Translations under genes and position numbers: made by a program
The notes under the pieces: model-generated
Database searches by the model: none
The model's input: the letters and a program-made list of their open reading frames with translations, nothing else
Told to the model about the DNA's origin: nothing
From: Bifidobacteriaceae bacterium
GTDB lineage: Bacteria; Actinomycetota; Actinomycetes; Actinomycetales; WQXJ01
Reading direction: 5' to 3'
Assembly: GCA_031278075.1 (NCBI GenBank)
Contig: JAITLE010000128.1
Span: 1-8,437 of the forward strand
DNA: 8,437 nt
Shown here: in pieces, positions 1 to 6,940 of the stretch
How positions within the stretch are numbered: position 1 is the stretch's first letter
Layout of the letters: each line of letters opens with the position of its first letter

Positions 1-1269
1 GGCCAGGGCCGCCCAGGCGATGAGGACACATCGCGTCGCCGCGGCCGGCGCGACCGTTACCGCGACCGCAAATCCCGTCAGCGGACAGGGGCGGACCCGG
101 CATCGTTGGAGGAGGTGGAGATCCAAGAGGACGACGTGCTGATCCCCGTCGCGGGAATCCTCGACGTGATGGACAACTACGCCTTTGTGCGCACGTCGGG
201 CTATCTGCCCGGCCCGAACGACGTCTACGTCTCGTTGGGCCAGGTGCGCAAAGCGGGCTTGCGTGAGGGCGACGCGATCGTCGGCGCGGTCCGCCAACCC
301 AGGGATGGCGAGCCGCAACGCCAGCAGAAGTACAAGGCGTTGGCGCGTCTCGACTCGGTCAACGGCATGAGCCCAGAACAGGCGCGCGGCCGCAAGGAGT
401 TCGCGGCGCTGACACCGCTGTACCCGCAGGAGCGTCTGCGCCTCGAGACGAGCCCAGAGAACCTCACGACCCGCTTGATCGACCTGGTCAGCCCGATCGG
501 CAAGGGCCAGCGCGGCTTGATCGTCTCGCCGCCGAAGGCGGGCAAGACCATGATCATGCAGGCGATCGCGAACGCGATCACCACCAACAATCCCGAGGTC
601 CACTTGATGGTGGTCTTGGTGGACGAACGCCCGGAGGAGGTCACGGACTTCCAGCGCTCTGTCAAGGGCGAGGTCATCTCGTCGACGTTCGACCGGCCCC
701 CGTCGGATCACACGATCATCGCGGAACTGGCGATCGAACGCGCGAAGCGCCTCGTGGAGCTGGGCCACGACGTGGTGATCCTCCTGGACGGGATCACCCG
801 CCTGGGCCGCGCCTACAACCTCGCGGCTCCCGCCTCGGGGCGGATCTTGTCCGGCGGTGTGGACTCGTCCGCGCTGTACCCGCCGAAGAAGTTCTTCGGC
901 GCGGCTCGCAACATCGAGGGCGGCGGCTCGCTCACGATCCTCGCGACCGCCCTCGTCGAGACCGGCTCGAAGATGGACGAGGTGATCTTCGAGGAGTTCA
1001 AGGGCACCGGAAACTCTGAGCTGCGTCTGGCCAGGACCTTGGCTGACAAGCGCATCTACCCGGCGGTGGACGTGGACGCGTCCGGCACACGCCGCGAGGA
1101 GTGGCTGCTCGGCCCGGATGAGCTCAAGATCACCTGGAAGCTGCGGCGCGTCATCAGCGCGCTGGACTTGCAGCAGGCGATCGAGCTGCTGTTGGAGCGC
1201 CTGCGCAAGACCAGCTCGAACGCTGAGTTCCTGATGCAGGTCAACAAGACCACCCCAGACATCAACTGA
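1..1269 (+). CDS. rho: Transcription termination factor Rho, 5'-truncated by window edge
   Basis: Rho is a hexameric RNA-dependent ATPase/helicase that ends transcription at untranslated, C-rich RNA. The frame is open from base 1, so the true start lies upstream; the TTG at 106 is internal. Codons 1-35 are an Arg/Asp-rich stretch (SRRRGRRDRYRDRK), matching the basic N-terminal insertion of actinobacterial Rho. Then come the RNA-binding cold-shock-like domain (GYLPGPNDVYVS, about 205-240), the Walker A loop PPKAGKT (529-549), the DERPEEVTD segment (622-648), Walker B LLDGITRLGRAYN (781-819), the Q-loop with GGVDSSALYPPKKFFGAARN, the FKGTGN loop and the SGTRREE arginine-finger region. The C-terminus ends KTTPDIN, close to other actinobacterial Rho proteins. 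Oddities: the Ser after the Walker B Asp is Gly (790), Met-219 (E. coli numbering) is Phe (649), and the Glu/Asp/Asn of the IE-x-GG segment is Gly (919). All catalytic motifs are intact, so it should be functional. Confidence 0.97.
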   Translation, partial: GQGRPGDEDTSRRRGRRDRYRDRKSRQRTGADPASLEEVEIQEDDVLIPVAGILDVMDNYAFVRTSGYLPGPNDVYVSLGQVRKAGLREGDAIVGAVRQPRDGEPQRQQKYKALARLDSVNGMSPEQARGRKEFAALTPLYPQERLRLETSPENLTTRLIDLVSPIGKGQRGLIVSPPKAGKTMIMQAIANAITTNNPEVHLMVVLVDERPEEVTDFQRSVKGEVISSTFDRPPSDHTIIAELAIERAKRLVELGHDVVILLDGITRLGRAYNLAAPASGRILSGGVDSSALYPPKKFFGAARNIEGGGSLTILATALVETGSKMDEVIFEEFKGTGNSELRLARTLADKRIYPAVDVDASGTRREEWLLGPDELKITWKLRRVISALDLQQAIELLLERLRKTSSNAEFLMQVNKTTPDIN

Positions 1270-1270
1270 C

Positions 1271-1293
1271 GGCGGCGGAATAAGGGCGCCGCC
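1271..1293 (+). terminator. GC stem-loop just after the rho stop codon
   Basis: GGCGGCG at 1271-1277 pairs perfectly with CGCCGCC at 1287-1293, giving a 7-bp all-GC stem with a 9-nt loop, starting one base after the rho stop codon. No U-run follows, so it is not a classical intrinsic terminator. It could be a weak terminator, a 3'-end stabiliser of rho mRNA, or a chance hairpin in GC-rich DNA. Confidence 0.3.
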
Positions 1294-1368
1294 CGCGATG
1301 TTCTGGCACAATACCTGAGGCGTTCCGGTTCACGCCGCCGCTGCCGCGCGGCGACCCGGCGCCGAGAA

Positions 1369-1374
1369 GAGGAG
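1369..1374 (+). promoter_or_regulatory. Ribosome binding site of rpmE
   Basis: GAGGAG lies 7 nt before the ATG at 1382. It is one of only two strong Shine-Dalgarno sites seen in the window, and fixes the rpmE start. prfA, argH, the exporter gene and tyrS have no comparable site. Confidence 0.85.
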
Positions 1375-1381
1375 TCAACGA

Positions 1382-1606
1382 ATGAAGAAGAACATTCACC
1401 CGCGCTACGTGGAGACCACCGTGACCTGCACGTGCGGCAACAGTTTCATGACCCGTTCGACCAAGGCGAGCGGCGTCATCAACGCGGACGTCTGCTCCGC
1501 CTGCCACCCGTTCTACACCGGCAAGCAGAAGATCTTGGACACGGGCGGCCGTGTGGCCCGCTTCGAGGCCCGTTACGGCAAGCGCCAGGCCCCAGCCGCC
1601 AAGTAG
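1382..1606 (+). CDS. rpmE: 50S ribosomal protein L31 (zinc-binding type)
   Basis: L31 is a small protein of the large ribosomal subunit that helps bridge it to the 30S head. The 74-residue product is of normal length, starts MKKNIHPRY, and carries the family segments VCSACHPFYTGKQ and GGRVARFEARYGKR. Four cysteines (C16, C18, C38, C41) form the zinc site of the C+ form; zinc-free paralogs made under zinc limitation lack them. The start has a GAGGAG site 7 nt upstream. The gene is 112 nt after rho and its stop is only 22 nt before the most likely prfA start, so rpmE and prfA are probably cotranscribed. The 112-nt leader is GC-rich and can form short hairpins, which leaves room for its own control. 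No zinc-regulator operator was recognised. Confidence 0.97.
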   Translation: MKKNIHPRYVETTVTCTCGNSFMTRSTKASGVINADVCSACHPFYTGKQKILDTGGRVARFEARYGKRQAPAAK

Positions 1607-1628
1607 CCGGTCCGCTGGCGTGCCGTCG

Positions 1629-2720
1629 ATGGACGCGATGGACGATTTGGCGCGGAGCGTGGTGCCGCTGTTGGAGGAGCACGCCGCCCTGACCCGCGAG
1701 ATGTCGGATCCTGAGTTGCACGCCTCAGCGGGCCGGGCTCGGCGTGTCGGGCGGCGTTACGCCCAGGTGAGCCAGGTGGTGCGCGCTTTCGAGGTCTACC
1801 GGGCGGCGGCCGGGGATTTGGCGGCGGCGGAGGAGTTGGCCGATTCCGACCCCTCGTTCCGCGAGGAGCTGCCCGCCCTGGAGTCGGCTCAGTCCGCGGC
1901 TCTGGTCACGCTGCGGGATCTGCTCGCGCCACGCGATCCGGACGACGCGCGGGACGTGATCATGGAGATCAAAGCGGGCGCGGGCGGGGAGGAGTCGGCG
2001 TTGTTCGCCGGCGACCTGTTCCGCATGTATCAGCGTTACGCGGAGCGGCGGGGCTGGTCTGTGGAGGTCCTGGATCTGAACGCGACCGAGTTGGGCGGCG
2101 TCAAGGACATGGCGGTCGCGATCAAAGCCCGGGGCGCCCCGGAGCCGCAGGACGGCGTGTGGGCGCAGCTCAAATATGAGGGCGGCGTGCACCGCGTCCA
2201 GCGTGTGCCCGTCACGGAGTCACAGGGCCGCATCCACACCTCGGCCGCCGGCGTCTTGGTGTTCCCGGAGGTGGACGATCCGGCCGAGATCGAGATCGAG
2301 CCGAACGAGATCAGGGTGGACGTGTTCCGTTCGTCTGGCCCTGGTGGGCAGTCGGTCAACACGACGGACAGCGCCGTCAGGATCACGCACTTGCCGACTG
2401 GCTTGGTTGTGAGCTGCCAGAACGAGAAGTCTCAACTCCAGAACAAGGAGCAGGCGCTGCGCATCCTGCGTGCCCGCTTGGCGGCGCTGCGGGCGGAGGA
2501 GGCCGCCGCCGCGGCCGCCGACCAACGCCGCTCTCAGGTCCGCACCGTGGACCGGTCGGAGCGCATCCGCACCTATAACTATCCGGAGAACCGGATCGCG
2601 GACCATCGCACGGGTTTCAAGGCGTACAACCTGGACCAGGTGCTGGACGGGGACCTGGACCCGGTGATCGCGTCGGCTTCGGCGGCGGACGCGGCAGGCC
2701 GCTTGGCGGCGCCGGCCTGA
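1629..2720 (+). CDS. prfA: Peptide chain release factor 1 (RF1)
   Basis: RF1 reads UAA and UAG stop codons in the ribosomal A site and triggers hydrolysis of peptidyl-tRNA. With the ATG at 1629 the product has 363 residues, close to the 360 of E. coli RF1. It shows the N-terminal helical domain, the stop-codon-reading tripeptide PVT (residues 194-196, within RVPVTESQGRIHTSA), which identifies RF1 rather than RF2, and the catalytic GGQ (239-241, nt 2343-2351), followed by SVNTTDSAVRITHLPTG. The C-terminal RSERIRTYNYPENRI segment is also present. The start is uncertain: GTG 1620, ATG 1629 and ATG 1638 are all in frame and none has a good Shine-Dalgarno site; translation may be coupled to rpmE, which ends at 1606. 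The usual partner gene prmC, whose product methylates the GGQ glutamine, is not next to it here. Confidence 0.96.
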   Translation: MDAMDDLARSVVPLLEEHAALTREMSDPELHASAGRARRVGRRYAQVSQVVRAFEVYRAAAGDLAAAEELADSDPSFREELPALESAQSAALVTLRDLLAPRDPDDARDVIMEIKAGAGGEESALFAGDLFRMYQRYAERRGWSVEVLDLNATELGGVKDMAVAIKARGAPEPQDGVWAQLKYEGGVHRVQRVPVTESQGRIHTSAAGVLVFPEVDDPAEIEIEPNEIRVDVFRSSGPGGQSVNTTDSAVRITHLPTGLVVSCQNEKSQLQNKEQALRILRARLAALRAEEAAAAAADQRRSQVRTVDRSERIRTYNYPENRIADHRTGFKAYNLDQVLDGDLDPVIASASAADAAGRLAAPA

Positions 2721-2735
2721 CCCGCGGCGGCGCGG

Positions 2736-2741
2736 TAACCT
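2736..2741 (+). promoter_or_regulatory. Putative -10 element of argH (leaderless layout)
   Basis: TAACCT fits TANNNT and ends 7 nt before the GTG start at 2749, so transcription would begin at or next to the start codon. No Shine-Dalgarno site is visible before this GTG. No convincing -35 element was found, which is common for actinobacterial promoters. Placement is inferred from sequence only. Confidence 0.5.
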
Positions 2742-2748
2742 GGCGGGC

Positions 2749-4164
2749 GTGACGTCACCCAAACCCGAGGGGTTGTGGGGCGCGCGGTTCGCCGCCGGCC
2801 CCGCCCCCGAACTGGCCGCCCTGTCCAAGTCGACGCAGTTCGATTGGCGTTTGGCGCAGGTCGACATCGCCGGGTCCAAAGCACATGCCAAAGCGCTCGC
2901 CAAGGCCGGGCTCTTGACCGCGCTGGAGCTGCACGACATGCTCGTGGCCCTCGACGTGCTGGCCGAGGAGGTCCGCCTGGGCGCCTTCACCCCGGCGGAA
3001 TTCGACGAGGACGTGCACAGCGCCCTCGAGCGGCGCCTCGTGGAACTCGCCGGCCCGGCGCTGGGCGGGAAACTGCGTGCCGGGCGCTCCAGGAACGACC
3101 AAATCGCCACGCTGGTCCGCTTGTGGCTGCGGGAGCGGGCGCGCGGCATCGTCGCGGGGCTGTTGGACGTGGTGGACGCGCTCGCGGCGCAGGCGGCGGC
3201 GCACCCGGACGCGCCCATGCCGGGCCGCACCCATATGCAGCACGCGCAGCCCGTCTTGCTGGCGCATCACCTGCTGGCCCACGCGTGGCCGCTGCTGCGT
3301 GACGCGGAACGGTTCCGCGAGTGGGATCGGCGCGCCGCCCGGTCGCCCTACGGCGCGGGCGCGTTGGCCGGCTCGACCTTGGGGCTGGATCCGGCGCTGG
3401 TGGCCCGCGAACTCGGTCTGGGCGAACCGCTCGAGAATTCGATCGACGCGACCGCCGCCCGTGACGTGGTGGCTGAGTTCGCCTTCGTCGCGGCTTTGGT
3501 GGCGGTCAACTTGTCGCGGCTGGCGGAGGATGTCGTCATCTGGTCGACCGCCGAATTCGGTCACGTCACGCTGCATGATTCGTTCTCCACCGGGTCCAGC
3601 ATCATGCCGCAGAAGAAGAACCCGGACGTCGCGGAGTTGGCGCGGGGCAAGGCTGGCCGGCTGATCGGGGATTTGACGGGGTTGTTGGCGACGCTCAAGG
3701 GCCTCCCGCTGGCGTACAACCGCGATCTCCAGGAGGACAAGGAGCCGGTGTTCGATGCCGTCGACACGCTCACGTTGTTGCTCCCGGCCGTCGCGGGGAT
3801 GGTCAGGACGCTCGAGTTCGATTTGGCCCGGCTCGCGCGCCTGGCCCCTTCCGGTCACGCGCTGGCCACCGACCTGGCGGAGTGGATGGTGCGCCGTGGC
3901 GTGCCGTTCCGCGAGGCGCACCAGGTGGTGGGCCGCGCGGTGCGCGCCGCGGACGCCGCCGGCAAGGAGCTGTGGGAGCTGACGGCTGAGGAGTTCGCCG
4001 GCGTGGACGCGCGGCTGACGGCGGATGTGTTGGGCGTGTTGACTCTCGAGGGCGCGCTGTCCGCTCGGGACGGCGTGGGCGGCACGGCGCCGCCTCGGGT
4101 TCGAGAACAGTTGGCGGCGGCTTTGGCCGCCGCCGCGGGGCTGCGCGCTTGGGCCGGCGCCTGA
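2749..4164 (+). CDS. argH: Argininosuccinate lyase
   Basis: ArgH splits argininosuccinate into arginine and fumarate, the last step of arginine synthesis, in the cytosol as a homotetramer. The 471-residue product has the full family length. It shows AGRSRNDQIAT (substrate binding, about 105-115), RTHMQHAQP with the catalytic His at 162, the ENSIDATAARD segment, and the fumarate lyase signature GSSIMPQKKNPD with the mobile-loop serines at 283-284. LPLAYNRDLQEDKEP follows as expected. The GTG at 2749 is preferred because the protein then begins in the family's usual WGARF region with only a few extra residues and a -10-like hexamer sits 7 nt upstream. It lies 28 nt after prfA, with no other arg gene in view, and converges with the permease gene 7 nt beyond its stop. 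ArgH is therefore separated from the rest of its pathway, or forms the end of a cluster elsewhere. Confidence 0.97.
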   Translation: MTSPKPEGLWGARFAAGPAPELAALSKSTQFDWRLAQVDIAGSKAHAKALAKAGLLTALELHDMLVALDVLAEEVRLGAFTPAEFDEDVHSALERRLVELAGPALGGKLRAGRSRNDQIATLVRLWLRERARGIVAGLLDVVDALAAQAAAHPDAPMPGRTHMQHAQPVLLAHHLLAHAWPLLRDAERFREWDRRAARSPYGAGALAGSTLGLDPALVARELGLGEPLENSIDATAARDVVAEFAFVAALVAVNLSRLAEDVVIWSTAEFGHVTLHDSFSTGSSIMPQKKNPDVAELARGKAGRLIGDLTGLLATLKGLPLAYNRDLQEDKEPVFDAVDTLTLLLPAVAGMVRTLEFDLARLARLAPSGHALATDLAEWMVRRGVPFREAHQVVGRAVRAADAAGKELWELTAEEFAGVDARLTADVLGVLTLEGALSARDGVGGTAPPRVREQLAAALAAAAGLRAWAGA

Positions 4165-4165
4165 C

Positions 4166-4190
4166 CGGGGCTCAGCTTTTCAACGCCCCG
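4166..4190. terminator. Possible bidirectional terminator between convergent genes
   Basis: CGGGGC (4166-4171) pairs with GCCCCG (4185-4190), a 6-bp GC stem with a 13-nt loop containing TTTT. It lies directly over the junction of the convergent argH and permease genes, whose stops are 7 nt apart. It overlaps the permease's last codons and has no U-run on either side, so it is only a weak candidate. Confidence 0.3.
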
Positions 4191-5476
4191 AGCATGGTGA
4201 AGATCTGGAACACCACGATCAGCGCGCCGCACTCGAACACCAGCACGTACATCCCCCAGAACACGAACACCCGGTAGCTGGGCAGCGTCAACCCGGCCCG
4301 GCGCGCGCCTTCGCAGCGCAGCCGGTGCAACGCCGCGACGGGGAAGAGGATGCTCAACGCGGCCGCGAAGATCGACGAGAAGGACAGCAACTGCACAAAA
4401 GCCCCTTGGAAGGCGAGCCCCACCGCCAGCGGCGGAAGGAAGCAGATCGCGGCCAGCGCGGCGCGTCTCGCGACGCCGGGCCAGTGGACCACACGCTTGG
4501 GCTGGTGGTGGCGTAAAGCTCCCCGCAGCACGTCCGTCAAGGCTAGAGCGGTCGCGAGGTAGGTTGTGACCAGGATGGTCGAGGAGAAGGCGTTGAACAG
4601 ATCGGGTGTCGCCGCGTTGTGCCCCACCGCGTCGATCTCGTGCAGGAAGACCCCCACCGACCGGCCTGCGCGCTCCACTTCGGCGAAGGAATGGGATCCC
4701 TTCTGCGGCAAGGCGCCCAACGCGACGAAGATCCAGACCACGTAGGTCACCAAGGCGATCAGGTTCGCCACGATGAACACTTTGCGCAGCGACCTGGGCG
4801 AGGCCCTTCCCGCGTAGGTCAGCATGGTCGGCACGGTGGTGTGGTAGCTGTAGGCGGTCATGAACACCGGCAACGCCGCCCACATCCAGGCCAGTTCTGG
4901 TCCGGAACGGTACAGGTTGTCCAGATGGACGCTTGGCGCGACGCTCACGACCAGCGCCGCCAGCAGTGTCAGGTTGACCGCGAAGAAGACCCGGTTGGCG
5001 GCCGCCGCCCGCCGGCCGCCGGATATCACCACGAGGGCGATCACGGTGACGTAGCCGATCGACACCACCGGGGACGAGACATGCCAGCCGAGGTATTTGG
5101 ACAAGTCCAATCCGTAGGTCGAGCCGGCCGCGGATATGAAGCTGGCCGAGAACGCGTAGAGCATGGCCAAGGCGACGCCGTTGACGGCGGCGCCGCCTTT
5201 CGGGCCGAACAGCGTCCGGCCGATCTGGCCGAACTCCGTCCCGGGCGGGAAGGCGAGGCAGACTTCCAGCATCATCAGGCCGGTGTAGGTCATCAAGCCC
5301 CACAGCGCGATCATCGCCATCGCGGCCAGCGCCATCCCCATGCCGTGGGCCACGATCGGCAGGGCGAGCATGCTCGCGCCCATCTCTGAGGCTGTGAGCA
5401 AGAACACCGCCCCGGTGAAACGCCAAGGCGGCATCTTGGCGGCGGCGGTGGTGGCCAGTTGGGGAACCGCGCTCAT
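4172..5476 (-). CDS. Aromatic amino acid permease, HAAAP (TyrP/Mtr/TnaB-like) family
   Basis: A 434-residue integral membrane protein, probably a proton-coupled importer of tyrosine, tryptophan or a related amino acid. Eleven hydrophobic segments can be seen, at about residues 18-40, 46-73, 96-119, 135-153, 161-181, 198-217, 231-254, 293-316, 336-357, 360-384 and 402-428, the number expected for HAAAP carriers. The broken first helix EMGASMLALPIVAHGMG matches the GAGML-LP motif of the family, and YSYHTTVPTMLTY followed by RSLRKVFIVANLIALV matches the TyrP/Mtr segment in which the same pattern precedes helix 7. A broader APC-superfamily amino acid carrier remains possible; the exact substrate cannot be read. 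The ATG at 5476 has a weak GCGAGG upstream. It follows the M20 gene by 21 nt on the same strand, so the two are likely one operon. The stop converges with argH. Confidence 0.8.
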   Translation of the reverse strand: MSAVPQLATTAAAKMPPWRFTGAVFLLTASEMGASMLALPIVAHGMGMALAAMAMIALWGLMTYTGLMMLEVCLAFPPGTEFGQIGRTLFGPKGGAAVNGVALAMLYAFSASFISAAGSTYGLDLSKYLGWHVSSPVVSIGYVTVIALVVISGGRRAAAANRVFFAVNLTLLAALVVSVAPSVHLDNLYRSGPELAWMWAALPVFMTAYSYHTTVPTMLTYAGRASPRSLRKVFIVANLIALVTYVVWIFVALGALPQKGSHSFAEVERAGRSVGVFLHEIDAVGHNAATPDLFNAFSSTILVTTYLATALALTDVLRGALRHHQPKRVVHWPGVARRAALAAICFLPPLAVGLAFQGAFVQLLSFSSIFAAALSILFPVAALHRLRCEGARRAGLTLPSYRVFVFWGMYVLVFECGALIVVFQIFTMLGALKS

Positions 5477-5497
5477 CGCCTCGCCGTCCGCCGTGGA

Positions 5498-6847
5498 TCA
5501 GTAGCTGGTCAGGAAGTCGATCAGGGCTTCGGTCCCGAAGGCTAGCGCGCTGACCGGGACCCGCTCGTCGACCCCGTGGAACATTTGCCAGAACTCGAAG
5601 CTTTCCGGCAGGTTCAGCGGCGTGAAGCCGTAGCCGGCGATTCCCAACCGGGCCAGTGACTTGTTGTCTGTGCCGCCCGGCATCATGAACGGCAGCACGG
5701 GCACGCCAGGGTCGAGCCGGGTCAGGCTGGCGCCCATCGCGTGGTAGATGGGACCGTCGTCGGACGCTTCCATGCCGATGTGGTCGTTCAATCGCTCAAT
5801 GTGGATGTCCTTGCCCACCAGGCGCTCCACCATGTGCCAGGCCGCGTCGCGCTGATCGGGCATGGGCCGCATGTCGACGGTGGCGCTGGCGGCAGGCGGC
5901 ACCACATTGGCTTTCCCGCCGGCCTCCAGGCTGGTCAGGTTCAGGTGGGTGCCGAGCGCCGCGGCGACCACGCTGCCGGTCTCGCCGGCGTGCTCCAGCA
6001 TCGACTTGACCGCTTCTGGGTCGGACACGTGGATCGGGGTCCCCATGACGTGGCTCAACTGGGTGAGGAAGTCGCGCATCGTCTTGGTCAGGTGGGCGGG
6101 GAAGTGGTGCTGGTCCAAGCGGGCCAGCGCCGCCACCAGCTTGGCGACCGCGTTGTCGTTGTTCACGAACGAGCCGTGGCCGCCCTGCCCGGACGCGGTC
6201 AGCCGCATCCAGCCGATCGCCTTCTCGGCGGTTTCCACCAGGTAGACCTTGTGGCCCGCGATCCACGCTGAGAAGCCGCCCAGCTCGCTGATCGCCTCTT
6301 TGGCGCCGTGGAACACCTCAGCGTGGTTGGAGACCATCCACTGTGAGCCGTAGACGCCGCCGTTCTCCTCGTCGGCGAAGAACACCAGGATGATGTCCCG
6401 CGCGGGTTTGGCGCCCCGGCGGCGCAGTTCTCGCACAACCGCGAGGATCATGGCGACTTGGTCTTTCATGTCGATCGCGCCGCGCCCCCAGATCACGCCG
6501 TCGACCAGGTCGCCGCCGAACGGCGGATGCTGCCAGTCGCCCAGCGCCGGCACCACGTCGAGGTGCTGGTGGACCACCAGCGGGGCTTTGGTGGAGTCTT
6601 GTCCTTCGATTCGGACCGCCACGTTGGCGCGCCGGGGCGCCGACTCGAACAGTTGCGGCGCGAGCCCGATGTCTTGGAGCTGCCCGATGACGTATTCGGC
6701 CGCCTCTCGTTCGCCCTTTGTGGTGGACTCCTCGCCGGTGTTGGTGGTGTCGATGCGGATGAGCGCGGACAGGAAGTCGGCCGCCTCCTTCGCCATCTGG
6801 CTGTTGGCGTCCGGTGTCTTGGCTGGCGCCGCTGTGGTCTGGGTCAT
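5498..6847 (-). CDS. M20/M25/M40 family metallopeptidase or amidohydrolase
   Basis: Predicted cytosolic dizinc hydrolase that cleaves a peptide or N-acyl amino acid bond. The 449-residue product shows the whole M20 set: HLDVVP (His95, Asp97), GRGAIDMK with bridging Asp126, ADEE with general base Glu160 and metal ligand Glu161, a further acidic ligand Glu188 in SELGG, GGHGSF (His224, dimerisation-domain His) and MFHGVDERVP with metal ligand His424. The ETAEKAIGWMRLTASG segment resembles a group of actinobacterial M20 proteins annotated only as peptidases; it is not recognisably ArgE or DapE despite the neighbouring argH. The ATG at 6847 is chosen over the upstream in-frame GTG at 6898 because a strong GAGGAGGG site precedes it and the extra 17 residues are low in complexity. 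No signal peptide is seen. It heads a two-gene operon with the permease, suggesting peptide or amide breakdown tied to amino acid uptake. Confidence 0.9.
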   Translation of the reverse strand: MTQTTAAPAKTPDANSQMAKEAADFLSALIRIDTTNTGEESTTKGEREAAEYVIGQLQDIGLAPQLFESAPRRANVAVRIEGQDSTKAPLVVHQHLDVVPALGDWQHPPFGGDLVDGVIWGRGAIDMKDQVAMILAVVRELRRRGAKPARDIILVFFADEENGGVYGSQWMVSNHAEVFHGAKEAISELGGFSAWIAGHKVYLVETAEKAIGWMRLTASGQGGHGSFVNNDNAVAKLVAALARLDQHHFPAHLTKTMRDFLTQLSHVMGTPIHVSDPEAVKSMLEHAGETGSVVAAALGTHLNLTSLEAGGKANVVPPAASATVDMRPMPDQRDAAWHMVERLVGKDIHIERLNDHIGMEASDDGPIYHAMGASLTRLDPGVPVLPFMMPGGTDNKSLARLGIAGYGFTPLNLPESFEFWQMFHGVDERVPVSALAFGTEALIDFLTSY

Positions 6848-6853
6848 GGTGTT

Positions 6854-6861
6854 CCCTCCTC
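6854..6861 (-). promoter_or_regulatory. Strong ribosome binding site deciding the M20 start
   Basis: Read on the minus strand this is GAGGAGGG, 6 nt before the ATG at 6847. It settles the start in favour of the shorter product and against the in-frame GTG at 6898. Confidence 0.85.
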
Positions 6862-6899
6862 GGTTGTGGCTGGCCGCCCCGCCTGGCGCGGTCGTCACG

Positions 6900-6905
6900 A
6901 AACTA
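6900..6905 (-). promoter_or_regulatory. Candidate -10 element for the M20-permease operon
   Basis: TAGTTT on the minus strand fits TANNNT and would give a start near 6893 and a leader of about 46 nt carrying the GAGGAGGG site. That start lies inside the alternative GTG-initiated reading and so agrees with the ATG at 6847. No clear -35 was found; the site is a sequence match only. Confidence 0.3.
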
Positions 6906-6940
6906 AGCCCGGGGCGAGCGCGCGGCGGAGCGGGCGGTTC

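Noticed and set aside
1307..1312. CACAAT as a promoter -10 element for rpmE
   Set aside because: The first base differs from TANNNT, and no -35 element is present at 16-18 bp; the support is too weak for a feature.
2500..2521. GCC/GCG-rich run in prfA as a repeat element
   Set aside because: It encodes the Ala-rich linker before DQRRSQVRTVDRS, a normal feature of actinobacterial RF1.
2220..3921. Long minus-strand open frames opposite prfA and argH
   Set aside because: Arg/Gln/Gly-rich translations typical of the antisense of GC-rich genes, no motifs, no ribosome binding sites, and the plus-strand genes are certain.
3855..5426. A 523-residue minus-strand open frame, longer than either gene it crosses
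   Set aside because: It runs through argH on one strand and the permease in another frame, is Arg/Gly-rich and of low complexity, and matches no motif; both overlapped genes have clear family motifs. It is a GC-rich shadow frame.
5498..6847. argE (acetylornithine deacetylase) as the identity of the M20 gene because argH is near
   Set aside because: The M20 motifs are shared by many families, the gene is on the opposite strand in an operon with a permease, and the protein resembles a generic actinobacterial M20 group more than ArgE.
6848..6898. N-terminal extension of the M20 protein from the GTG at 6898
   Set aside because: The GAGGAGGG site directly before the ATG at 6847 and a possible transcription start near 6893 both argue for the shorter protein.
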